DNA of 64,000 bases from JANLSE01 sp038214135 (GTDB lineage: Bacteria; Chloroflexota; Chloroflexia; Chloroflexales; Roseiflexaceae), in NCBI GenBank assembly GCA_038214135.1, contig JBBQSD010000013.1, positions 8,252 to 72,251 of the forward strand, in the 5' to 3' direction. Below the pieces are notes generated by a model. The model was not told the DNA's origin. It did no database searches and saw only the letters and a program-made list of their open reading frames with translations. How positions within the stretch are numbered: the stretch's first letter is position 1; each line of letters starts with the position of its first letter. Positions 58,037 to 64,000 of this stretch are shown one piece after another. The position numbers and the translations under genes are program-made.

Positions 58037-58431
58037 TGGAAGATCTCTACCGCGAACAGATACTCGAACACGCCAAGTACCCGCATAATGCTGGCATGCT
58101 TGAGCATCCCGATATTTCGCACGAGGAGCATAACCCATTGTGTGGGGATCGGATTCGGATCGATCTGCAGATTGAGCATGATCAGATCACCGATATCCGC
58201 TTCCATGGCCGTGGTTGTGCGATCAGCCAGGCATCGGCATCGCTGCTGACCGATGAGATCAAGGGTATGACCGTCGAACAAGCCAAAAACTTCTCGAAGG
58301 ATGAGTTGCTCGAATTAATCGGCATCCCATTGGGCAAGAATCCCGTACGGATCAAGTGTGCCCTGCTCTCGCTGAAGACACTCAAGGCCGGCCTGTACGG
58401 CGTCGGCTCGATCGACGATGAGGATCTCTAA
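58036..58431 (+). CDS. sufU: Zinc-dependent sulfurtransferase SufU
   Basis: A 131-residue SufU. The three zinc/persulfide cysteines lie in EHNPLCGDRIRIDL (near residue 37), HGRGCAISQASASLLTDEI (near 62) and PVRIKCALLSLKTL (near 122). The aspartate that completes the zinc site is in CGDR. SufU takes the persulfide from SufS and passes it to SufB. The gene overlaps the sufS stop by one base. A 145-base hairpin-rich spacer separates it from sufB. Confidence 0.95.
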   Translation: MEDLYREQILEHAKYPHNAGMLEHPDISHEEHNPLCGDRIRIDLQIEHDQITDIRFHGRGCAISQASASLLTDEIKGMTVEQAKNFSKDELLELIGIPLGKNPVRIKCALLSLKTLKAGLYGVGSIDDEDL

Positions 58432-58447
58432 CGTGCCTTTTCCAGGC

Positions 58448-58557
58448 GGGGTTCGGGGCCGCAGACCCCGAAAACTTATCTTGTCTCATTCTGGCGGGGC
58501 CTGCGGCCCCCGCGAAACTCATTTTCTCTGTTCACGGCACACCGCGAACAGAGAAAA
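58448..58557 (+). promoter_or_regulatory. Hairpin cluster inside the suf operon, between sufU and sufB
   Basis: Three hairpins occur in sequence: CGGGGTTC/GACCCCG-like at 58448-58470, GGGGCCTGCGGCCCC (58496-58510), and a perfect 12-base-pair stem TTTTCTCTGTTC (58522-58533) / GAACAGAGAAAA (58546-58557) with a 12-base loop. They are followed by the GAAAGGAATC ribosome-binding site of sufB. No T-run follows the last stem on the coding strand, so it is not a classic terminator. Confidence 0.75.
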
Positions 58558-58576
58558 CCACGAAAGGAATCTACCA

Positions 58577-59995
58577 ATGACAACAGTCGAAGCACAGAAT
58601 CTTGAGTTTGATTACAGCAAGTATGGTTTCCGCGATGAGGAAAACTATGTCTTCAAATCGGGCAAGGGCCTGAATGAGGGCGTTGTTCGTGAACTTTCGG
58701 CTATGAAGAGTGAGCCGGAATGGATGCTGCGCCGCCGCTTACAGGCACTCGATATTTTCTTCAAGAAGCCAACCCCGCTGGCTGGTATGTGGGGCAACCC
58801 AGAACTGGCCGAGCTGGATTATAACGATATTCACTATTTCGTGCGGGCTGGTGAGAAGCCGCAAACCGATTGGGATGCCGTTCCAATCGAGATCAAGAAT
58901 ACCTTTGAGAAGCTGGGTATTCCCGAGGCCGAGCGCAAGTTCCTGGCTGGTGTTGGTGCCCAGTACGAATCCGAGGTGGTCTATCACTCACTGCGCGAGG
59001 AATGGTCTAAACTCGGTGTGATCTTCCTCGATACCGACACAGCGCTAAAGGAGTATCCAGAGCTGTTCAAGCAGTATTTTGGCACGATCATCCCTTCTGC
59101 CGATAACAAGTATGCAGCACTCAACACGGCCGTCTGGTCGGGTGGGTCGTTTGTGTATGTCCCAAAGGGCGTCGATGTTAATATTCCGTTGCAGGCCTAC
59201 TTCCGGATCAATGCCGAGAGTATGGGCCAATTCGAGCGCACGCTGATCATCATCGACGAAGGTGCTAGTGCTCACTATATCGAAGGGTGTACAGCACCAA
59301 TCTATCGCACCAACTCGCTGCACTCGGCCGTTGTTGAGATTGTGGTCAAGAAGGGCGGCAAGTTCCGCTATACAACCATCCAGAACTGGTCGAACAATAT
59401 CTTCAATCTGGTGACGAAGCGCGCATTGGCCTATGAGGATGCCAGCATGGAATGGGTCGATGGCAATATCGGCTCGCGACTGACGATGAAGTATCCATCG
59501 GTGTATCTGATGGGCCGTGGCGCTCGTGGCGAAGTGCTCTCAATTGCCTATGCCGGCAAAGGCCAGCATCAGGATGCCGGAGCCAAGATGATCCATATCG
59601 CGCCGGATACGACCAGCCAGATCACCAACAAGTCGGTCTCCAAGAATGGCGGCAAAACCACCTATCGCGGCTTGGTCAAGGTTGCGCCAGGGGCGACCGG
59701 TTCCAAGATTAATGTCAACTGCGATGCGCTGATATTGGATGAGCAATCGGCCTCTGATACCATTCCGTATATTGAGGTTGAGGAAGATAAAGTAACGCTG
59801 GCGCATGAGGCAACCGTTGGCCGGATCGGAGCAGAGCAATTGTTCTACCTGATGAGCCGTGGTATCTCGCAGGCGGAAGCAATGTCGATGATTGTGTTGG
59901 GCTTTATGGAGCCATTCACCCGCGAACTGCCAATGGAATATGCCGTTGAGCTGAACCGCCTGATCCAACTGGAAATGGAAGGCTCAGTCGGGTAG
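58577..59995 (+). CDS. sufB: Fe-S cluster assembly scaffold SufB
   Basis: A 472-residue SufB. Characteristic blocks are WMLRRRLQALDIFFKKPTPL near residue 48, FVYVPKGVDVNIPLQAYFRIN near 192, IIDEGASAHYIEGCTAPIYRTNSLHSAVVEI near 225 and RYTTIQNWSNNIFNLVTKRA near 263. GGKTTYRGLVKVAPGATGSKINVNCDALILDE is near 350, and the AEQLFYLMSRGISQAEAMSMIVLGFMEP end follows. A cysteine in NVNCDALIL matches the cluster ligand known in E. coli SufB (Cys405), and a glutamate follows it. The ATG at 58577 has the only good ribosome-binding site; the frame is open further left but only through repeats. Confidence 0.96.
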   Translation: MTTVEAQNLEFDYSKYGFRDEENYVFKSGKGLNEGVVRELSAMKSEPEWMLRRRLQALDIFFKKPTPLAGMWGNPELAELDYNDIHYFVRAGEKPQTDWDAVPIEIKNTFEKLGIPEAERKFLAGVGAQYESEVVYHSLREEWSKLGVIFLDTDTALKEYPELFKQYFGTIIPSADNKYAALNTAVWSGGSFVYVPKGVDVNIPLQAYFRINAESMGQFERTLIIIDEGASAHYIEGCTAPIYRTNSLHSAVVEIVVKKGGKFRYTTIQNWSNNIFNLVTKRALAYEDASMEWVDGNIGSRLTMKYPSVYLMGRGARGEVLSIAYAGKGQHQDAGAKMIHIAPDTTSQITNKSVSKNGGKTTYRGLVKVAPGATGSKINVNCDALILDEQSASDTIPYIEVEEDKVTLAHEATVGRIGAEQLFYLMSRGISQAEAMSMIVLGFMEPFTRELPMEYAVELNRLIQLEMEGSVG

Positions 59996-60015
59996 GATCG
60001 CTGTGGCTATGGAGC

Positions 60016-60059
60016 GCGCAAGCCATGCTTGCGCGGTGGCAGCATGGCTGCCGCAGTCC
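60016..60059. repeat. GCAAGCATGGCTTGC/GGCAGCATGGCTGCC palindrome pair after sufB
   Basis: GCGCGCAAGCCATGCTTGCGC plus GGTGGCAGCATGGCTGCCGC lies 20 bases after the sufB stop. It may stabilise the 3' end of the suf transcript. Other copies are at 5877 and 35859. Confidence 0.8.
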
Positions 60060-60219
60060 AAAGAGATGGCAATTATGCCGCGTTATACGCTATAAGGCAT
60101 ACGGTGGGCGTAGAGCCGCAAAATTTTGTGGCTCTACACACTCCTGTGGGCTATCACAAGGCACTATCGACAGCAGTACCTACGAGTGTTTGTCGTAGAG
60201 ATGACGCGCCGATCCTGGC

Positions 60220-60230
60220 TATGCTACAAT
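60220..60230 (+). promoter_or_regulatory. Possible extended -10 promoter of the roadblock-like gene
   Basis: TGCTACAAT places TACAAT at 60225-60230 with an extended TGC. The -35 region is weak. The ATG is at 60267, giving a leader of about 30 bases with no strong ribosome-binding site. Confidence 0.4.
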
Positions 60231-60266
60231 ATGTAGGCGAATGACGATAGTTGATCGGACATCATT

Positions 60267-60647
60267 ATGACAGTACGCCAGGTTACTCTTACTCCCGATC
60301 TTATTAACCGTGCTGCCCGCCATATTACTGCGGCCATGCGTCAGGCACCCGGTATCGATTCGGCTGCATTGTGTGCGCTGAATGGTCAGTGTTTATGGGC
60401 CAGTAATCCAGCATTCGAGCGAGTGGCACCGACGATTGCCCGAATCGGGATTATGTCGCTGCGGTTGTGGGTCAAGGTTCGTACTGGTAAGCTGGATCGA
60501 ATTGGCCTTGTGACAGATGATGGCACCGTTGATCTGATCTTTGTTGGGCCAATCGCTTCGGTGCTTGTGGCAAGTGGCCATGATGCCGAAACAAGCTGGC
60601 TTGAGGGCGAACCGGCAGCCTTATTGGCAGCTCTCAATCTCGCCTGA
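60267..60647 (+). CDS. Small roadblock/longin-like protein of unknown function
   Basis: A 126-residue soluble protein. Its order of elements (an N-terminal amphipathic helix ITAAMRQAPGIDSAALCALNGQ, then strands around LWASN, LWVKVRTGKLDRIGLVTDDG and VDLIFVGPIASVLVASGHDA, and a terminal helix) resembles roadblock/LC7 domains, which bind small GTPases or each other. There is no GTPase gene nearby. The structural reading is tentative because sequence conservation is low in this family. It is monocistronic within the sulfur island. Confidence 0.55.
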   Translation: MTVRQVTLTPDLINRAARHITAAMRQAPGIDSAALCALNGQCLWASNPAFERVAPTIARIGIMSLRLWVKVRTGKLDRIGLVTDDGTVDLIFVGPIASVLVASGHDAETSWLEGEPAALLAALNLA

Positions 60648-60743
60648 TTACCTGAAGAAATACACATTACACGACATAAGGCACAATGAGCATGCAACGG
60701 ATGAGCCGTCTCGCATGCTCTTGTTTTATTGTGAGGGAACGTC

Positions 60744-61061
60744 ATGTCAACATATGTCCAGATTGCGACATTGGCCGATTTGCCACCTAATGGCATGTGT
60801 GGCTTCGTTCATGGTAGCCACCGTATTGCTATCTATCGGATTGGCGATAACCTGTATGCGACCAATAATGTTTGCTCACACGAGGAGGCCGATCTGACCG
60901 ATGGGTGGCTCGAACCAGATGACTGTACCGTTGAGTGCCCGCTGCACGGCGCTCGTTTCGATATCACAACCGGCCAGGCGCTAACGCTGCCAGCCTATCG
61001 GCCTGTCGCCATCTACCCCATCCGGCTTGAGGGTGATCTGGTGTTCATCGAACTTCCTTGA
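60744..61061 (+). CDS. Rieske-type [2Fe-2S] ferredoxin
   Basis: A 105-residue BphF-like Rieske ferredoxin. The two cluster motifs are NNVCSHEEADLTDGW (CxH, near residue 44) and VECPLHGARFDITTG (CxxH, near 63), with spacing normal for soluble Rieske ferredoxins. Usually it would pass electrons to an oxygenase, but no oxygenase or reductase gene is near. Its place just after the suf genes may only reflect the need for Fe-S assembly. Confidence 0.93.
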   Translation: MSTYVQIATLADLPPNGMCGFVHGSHRIAIYRIGDNLYATNNVCSHEEADLTDGWLEPDDCTVECPLHGARFDITTGQALTLPAYRPVAIYPIRLEGDLVFIELP

Positions 61062-61137
61062 CGCTCTACCCATTCTGGGGTACTATGTTAATAAAGTTAC
61101 GCGCTCAACTTCAGAATAGAAATGAGAGGATCATACC

Positions 61138-62010
61138 ATGAGTAATCTCGATAGTAAGGGCTATGCCCATCCCGAGGTGCTAGTCGATACAGCCTGGGTC
61201 GCAGCGCATCTCAATGATCCAAAGGTTTGCATCCTGGAGAGCAATGAGGATATTTTGCTCTATGATCAGGGCCATATTCCGGGGGCGATCAAGATCGATT
61301 GGGTTGGCGATCTGAACGACCCTGTTGTGCGCGATTATTTGGATCGTGAGCGTTTCGAGGAATTGGCTGCTTCTTTTGGCATCTCGAACGACACCACAGT
61401 TGTGTTCTATGGTGATAAGAATAACTGGTGGGCCACATATGCACTGTGGGTCTTTAAATTATTTGGTCACCAGGATGCCCGAATTATGGATGGCGGGCGT
61501 GCCAAGTGGATCGCCGAGGGCCAGCCGGTATCCCGTGAGATCCCGAGCTACCCGCGTGGCAGCTATCAGGCACCAGAGCGCAATGATGCTGCGATCCGGG
61601 CATTTCGTGATGAAGTTCGGCAGCATATTACCAAAGTAGGAACTGCGCTTGTCGATGTTCGCAGCCCACAGGAGTATAGCGGTGAGCGCACCCACATGCC
61701 AGAATACCCGCAGGAGGGCACGTTGCGTGGTGGCCACATTCCAACTGCCGTGAGCATTCCGTGGGCCAAGGCCGTGCAAACCGATAGCACCTTCAAAAGC
61801 AAGGCAGAGCTGGCCGAGTTGTATGGCAGCCAGGGTATCACCGCCGATAAAGACGTGATTGCCTACTGCCGGATTGGCGAGCGCTCAAGCCATACATGGT
61901 TTGTGTTGACCTATCTGCTTGGCTACCCAAATGTTCGCAACTACGATGGCAGCTGGACGGAATGGGGCAATAGTGTTGGGCTGCCGATTGAGAAGAGCTA
62001 CCAGGGTTAA
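61138..62010 (+). CDS. Tandem-rhodanese thiosulfate sulfurtransferase
   Basis: A 290-residue protein of two rhodanese domains. The N-terminal inactive domain has VLVDTAWVAAHLNDPKVCIL and FYGDKNNWWATYALWVFKL. The C-terminal active domain has VDVRSPQEYSGERTHMPEYPQEGTLRGGHI near residue 180 and the active-site loop YCRIGERSSHTWFVLTYLLG near 242, with the catalytic cysteine in CRIGERS. It is close to the actinobacterial CysA/SseA type and transfers sulfur from thiosulfate or 3-mercaptopyruvate to a thiol acceptor. The gene is followed by a second SufU-like scaffold gene 60 bases downstream, suggesting that sulfur passes on to Fe-S or cysteine synthesis. Confidence 0.92.
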   Translation: MSNLDSKGYAHPEVLVDTAWVAAHLNDPKVCILESNEDILLYDQGHIPGAIKIDWVGDLNDPVVRDYLDRERFEELAASFGISNDTTVVFYGDKNNWWATYALWVFKLFGHQDARIMDGGRAKWIAEGQPVSREIPSYPRGSYQAPERNDAAIRAFRDEVRQHITKVGTALVDVRSPQEYSGERTHMPEYPQEGTLRGGHIPTAVSIPWAKAVQTDSTFKSKAELAELYGSQGITADKDVIAYCRIGERSSHTWFVLTYLLGYPNVRNYDGSWTEWGNSVGLPIEKSYQG

Positions 62011-62030
62011 ATATTCAGAGATAATGCAGG

Positions 62031-62060
62031 GACGCGATATATCGCGTCCGTACGGAATAG
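62031..62060. repeat. GACGCGATATATCGCGTC palindrome
   Basis: GGGACGCGATATATCGCGTCC lies in the spacer before the second SufU-like gene, followed by GAGAGACGCGATGCATGGCGTC at 62061. It is related to palindromes at 25052, 54697 and 5959. Confidence 0.75.
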
Positions 62061-62070
62061 GAGAGACGCG

Positions 62071-62523
62071 ATGCATGGCGTCTATACGGGGTTGGATCGC
62101 CAAAGTGCCATCGAGCGTCTGCTCGATCACTATCAGAACCCGCGCAATCGTGGGCCGCTCGATCCTGTTGATGTTGTGGTTCCGGGCGGGCAACCGGATT
62201 GTGGCGATCTCGTCACGATCTATCTGCGGGTCAGTGCGGATCGAACACGGATCGATACTATCTCATTTGAAGGCCAGGGATGTACCGTCAGCCAGGCGGC
62301 GGCCTCGATCCTGAGTGAGTATGTGCAGGGGATGCCATTGGCCGAGTTTGAACAGTTTGATCAGCAATCCATGATCGATCTGCTTGGACGTGATGTGGTT
62401 GGAAGCCGGCCACGCTGCGCGACGTTGGCGTTCAATACGCTCAAGACGGCGGTTATCAAGTATCGGCGCGAATGGCCCGATGGAATGGCATCTCCGAATG
62501 CAGGCACACACGGAAACGATTGA
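62071..62523 (+). CDS. Second SufU/NifU-N-like scaffold protein
   Basis: A 150-residue IscU/SufU-type protein. The three cysteines are in PDCGDLVTIYL (near residue 47), FEGQGCTVSQAAASILSEY (near 71) and SRPRCATLAFNTLKTAVIK (near 115), with the conserved aspartate in CGD. It is clearly different from the SufU at 58036 and about 20 residues longer. The N-terminus GLDRQSAIERLLDHYQNPRN is typical. It overlaps the cysteine synthase gene by 26 bases. It may deliver sulfur to that enzyme's branch rather than to SufB. Confidence 0.9.
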   Translation: MHGVYTGLDRQSAIERLLDHYQNPRNRGPLDPVDVVVPGGQPDCGDLVTIYLRVSADRTRIDTISFEGQGCTVSQAAASILSEYVQGMPLAEFEQFDQQSMIDLLGRDVVGSRPRCATLAFNTLKTAVIKYRREWPDGMASPNAGTHGND

Positions 62524-63457
62524 TCAGCGCAAACAGCTTGTTGAGCTGGTTGGGAATACGCCATTACTGCGCCTGGCGCGGATTGCTCCCAATCTCCCAA
62601 CCGAGGTTGAGTTCTATGCCAAGGCGGAGTGGTATAATCCGGGCGGTTCGGTGAAAGATCGGCCAGCTTTGTGGATGATCCGTGCTGGCGAGCGCAGTGG
62701 GCAACTGCGGCCAGGCAGGCGCATCGCGGATGCAACCAGCGGCAATACCGGGATTGCCTATGCGACACTAGCGGCAGCACTTGGCTATGCTGTCACCCTG
62801 GCGCTACCGGCCAATACCAGCTCGGAGCGTAAGCGCATCCTGCGTTCACTGGGAGCTGAACTCATTCTGACTGATGCGATGGAAGGAACCGATGGCTCGA
62901 TTCGCGCCATTCGCCAGTTGGTGGCCGAACAGCCAGATCTGTATTTCTACCCGGATCAGTATAATAACGCGGCCAACCCACAATCGCATGCAGAAACAAC
63001 AGCTCCAGAGATATTGGCCCAAACCAATGGCCGTGTGACGCATTTTGTTGCGGCGCTTGGCACAACCGGTACATTTGTTGGCACTGGGCGAGGATTGCGG
63101 GCGGCCAAACCCGATATTGCACTGATTGCCGTACAGCCGGATGGCCCATACCATGCGCTGGAGGGTGTCAAACATATCGCTAGCACCGCATTAGTGCCGG
63201 GTATCTATGATACAACGCTAGCCGATGCAATTGAGATCGTTAGCAGCGAGGATGCCTTTGCCATGGCCCGTGATCTAACCCGCAGCGAGGGATTGATGGT
63301 CGGGATCTCGGCAGCGGCCAATGTTGTTGCAGCGCTACGGGTTGCCAAGCAATTACGCAGCGGGGTAGTGGTGACGATTCTGTGCGATAGTGCCGCAAAA
63401 TACCTCAGTGAGCGGTTCTGGGATGAGGATTCGGTGCGTGAGGGGGAAGGAATTTAA
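62498..63457 (+). CDS. cysM: Cysteine synthase (CysK/CysM family)
   Basis: A 319-residue PLP enzyme of the O-acetyl/O-phosphoserine sulfhydrylase family. The PLP lysine lies in NPGGSVKDRPALWMI near residue 45, the asparagine loop in ATSGNTGIAYATLAAALGY near 73, the phosphate loop in ALGTTGTFVGTGRGLR near 178 and GLMVGISAAANVVAALRV near 255. The following JAMM gene starts five bases later. In Mycobacterium tuberculosis cysM is linked to cysO and mec+ and uses CysO-thiocarboxylate as sulfur donor; the same linkage (cysM-JAMM) is seen here. ATG 62498 gives the family N-terminus. Confidence 0.93.
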   Translation: MQAHTETIDQRKQLVELVGNTPLLRLARIAPNLPTEVEFYAKAEWYNPGGSVKDRPALWMIRAGERSGQLRPGRRIADATSGNTGIAYATLAAALGYAVTLALPANTSSERKRILRSLGAELILTDAMEGTDGSIRAIRQLVAEQPDLYFYPDQYNNAANPQSHAETTAPEILAQTNGRVTHFVAALGTTGTFVGTGRGLRAAKPDIALIAVQPDGPYHALEGVKHIASTALVPGIYDTTLADAIEIVSSEDAFAMARDLTRSEGLMVGISAAANVVAALRVAKQLRSGVVVTILCDSAAKYLSERFWDEDSVREGEGI

Positions 63458-63461
63458 CAGC

Positions 63462-63950
63462 ATGCTCAATCTTTCGCTCACGGCACAACAAACCATTACC
63501 AGCCAGGCCGAGGCCGAATATCCAAATGAATGTGTCGGGCTATTGCTTGGGCAGATCGATGGCGAGGTGAAATCTGCCCTTGTTGCCTACCCAGTTGAGA
63601 ATCGCTGGGAGGGGCAAGTCGTGCTGGCCGAAACAGACAAGCCCCAGTCGCGCAGGGATCGCTTCTATCTCGATCCGCGTGATTATCTCAAGGCTGATCG
63701 GGCAGCACGGGCGCAGGGCCTCGATATTATTGGCTGCTATCATTCACACCCGGATTGGCCAGCCGAACCATCCGAACGAGATCGTGTTGGCGCACAGGGG
63801 ATCGGCGGTGGATCAAGTTTTGCGTTTGTGATCCAGAGTGTTCGAAATGGAACAGCAGCAGAAATCAAAAGTTGGTTATTGGTCAAAGATACAGGGGCGG
63901 TTCGCGAACCGCCCGGAGGATTTGTTGAAGAAGATGTGGTGATCGCGTAG
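63462..63950 (+). CDS. JAMM/MPN+ metalloprotease (Mec+-like)
   Basis: A 162-residue JAB1/MPN+ protein. The glutamate is in YPNECVGLLLGQIDGE (about residue 23), and the zinc ligands are in IGCYHSHPDWPAEPSERDRV near residue 90, which reads HxHx7Sx2D exactly. In mycobacteria Mec+ removes the cysteine made on CysO, and here it follows cysM, so the same job is inferred. The last 20 residues (GAVREPPGGFVEEDVV) are encoded by a GGGCGGTTCG/CGAACCGCCC palindrome and a 56-base direct repeat that continues past the stop. Confidence 0.9.
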   Translation: MLNLSLTAQQTITSQAEAEYPNECVGLLLGQIDGEVKSALVAYPVENRWEGQVVLAETDKPQSRRDRFYLDPRDYLKADRAARAQGLDIIGCYHSHPDWPAEPSERDRVGAQGIGGGSSFAFVIQSVRNGTAAEIKSWLLVKDTGAVREPPGGFVEEDVVIA

Positions 63951-64000
63951 GAGCGTATCGCGAACCGCCCGGAGGATTTGTTCAAGAGGATGTGGAGATC
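63896..64000. repeat. GGGCGGTTCG palindrome and 56-base direct repeat at the JAMM gene end
   Basis: Bases 63902-63946 and 63958-64000 match closely over at least 43 bases with an offset of 56. Each includes CGCGAACCGCCCGGAGGATTTGTT. The first copy is in frame and encodes the end of the JAMM protein; the second begins after its stop codon at 63948 and runs to the window edge. Confidence 0.85.

Noticed and set aside
1..64000. tRNA or rRNA genes
   Set aside because: I looked for cloverleaf-like TPsiC (GGTTCGANTCC) contexts and rRNA-like stretches; the few matches fell inside protein genes and had no supporting structure.

Overview
This window looks like a chromosomal segment from a member of the Chloroflexota, most plausibly class Chloroflexia. 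I infer this from the overall gene repertoire, the moderately high GC content and the large number of short palindromic and heptameric repeats between genes; no rRNA or other marker is present to prove it. I found no rRNA, tRNA, CRISPR array or prophage. Coding density is high, and 59 protein-coding genes are called, including one edge-truncated gene and one programmed frameshift.

Layout. 1-3470: four membrane subunits of a complex I / group 4 hydrogenase (Hyf)-like ion-translocating module, cut by the left edge. 3605-5813: an ABC ATPase with an eroded signature motif, its permease and an ArsR-type regulator whose promoter carries a palindromic operator. 6023-11237 (minus strand): a formylglycine-generating-enzyme-like protein, SbcC and a class I/II aminotransferase. 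11347-17054: a serine beta-lactamase family protein, a DUF2961 protein, a DHA2 exporter and biotin carboxylase. 17171-19685 (minus): an anti-sigma/ECF sigma pair and a ketopantoate-reductase-like enzyme. 19926-26919: a sirtuin, prfB with its +1 frameshift, a receiver-domain protein, a UV damage endonuclease, a LysR regulator, a Ca2+/H+ exchanger and a CoA-binding protein. 27020-28352: an IS605-type element carrying only tnpB. 28404-30804: a sugar epimerase/isomerase/VOC operon. 31062-31736: Rex. 31822-32693: a gene-free region with a palindrome array and a strong operator-like site. 32694-34920: a beta-hydroxyacid dehydrogenase and AsnRS. 35026-44910 (minus): a small membrane protein, GatC, CdaR, the diadenylate cyclase CdaA, a 1096-residue TPR protein, a DnaC/DnaI-like helicase loader, a DnaD-like protein and an O-antigen-ligase-like protein. 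45212-53520: a DUF58 protein, an aldo/keto reductase, a CYTH gene next to a Ppx-like/CHAD fusion, an MFS transporter, a GT1-type glycosyltransferase and BirA.

The last 10 kb is a sulfur-metabolism island: SufR, sufCDSUB (the gene order familiar from Bacillus), a roadblock-like small protein, a Rieske ferredoxin, a tandem-rhodanese sulfurtransferase, a second SufU-like scaffold, a cysteine synthase and a JAMM metalloprotease. Together they suggest coupling of Fe-S assembly to a CysO/CysM/Mec-like protein-bound-sulfur route to cysteine; the sulfur-carrier gene itself is not in the window.

Intergenic DNA is unusually repeat rich. At least seven repeat families recur: a CCCTCACCCC...GGGGTGAGGG palindrome, a CCGCAGGCT/AGCCTGCGG palindrome, a GGGCGGTTCG/CGAACCGCCC palindrome (arrayed at 32080-32365), GGGCGAACACGAGGTTCGCC, GCAAGCATGGCTTGC/GGCAGCATGGCTGCC, a GGGGGCGCAGCCCCC element, and heptamer tandem repeats (GTCAGAA, TCCTGAC, CTGAGAG). 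Two of the families run into coding sequence, forming the C-termini of the O-antigen-ligase-like and JAMM proteins.
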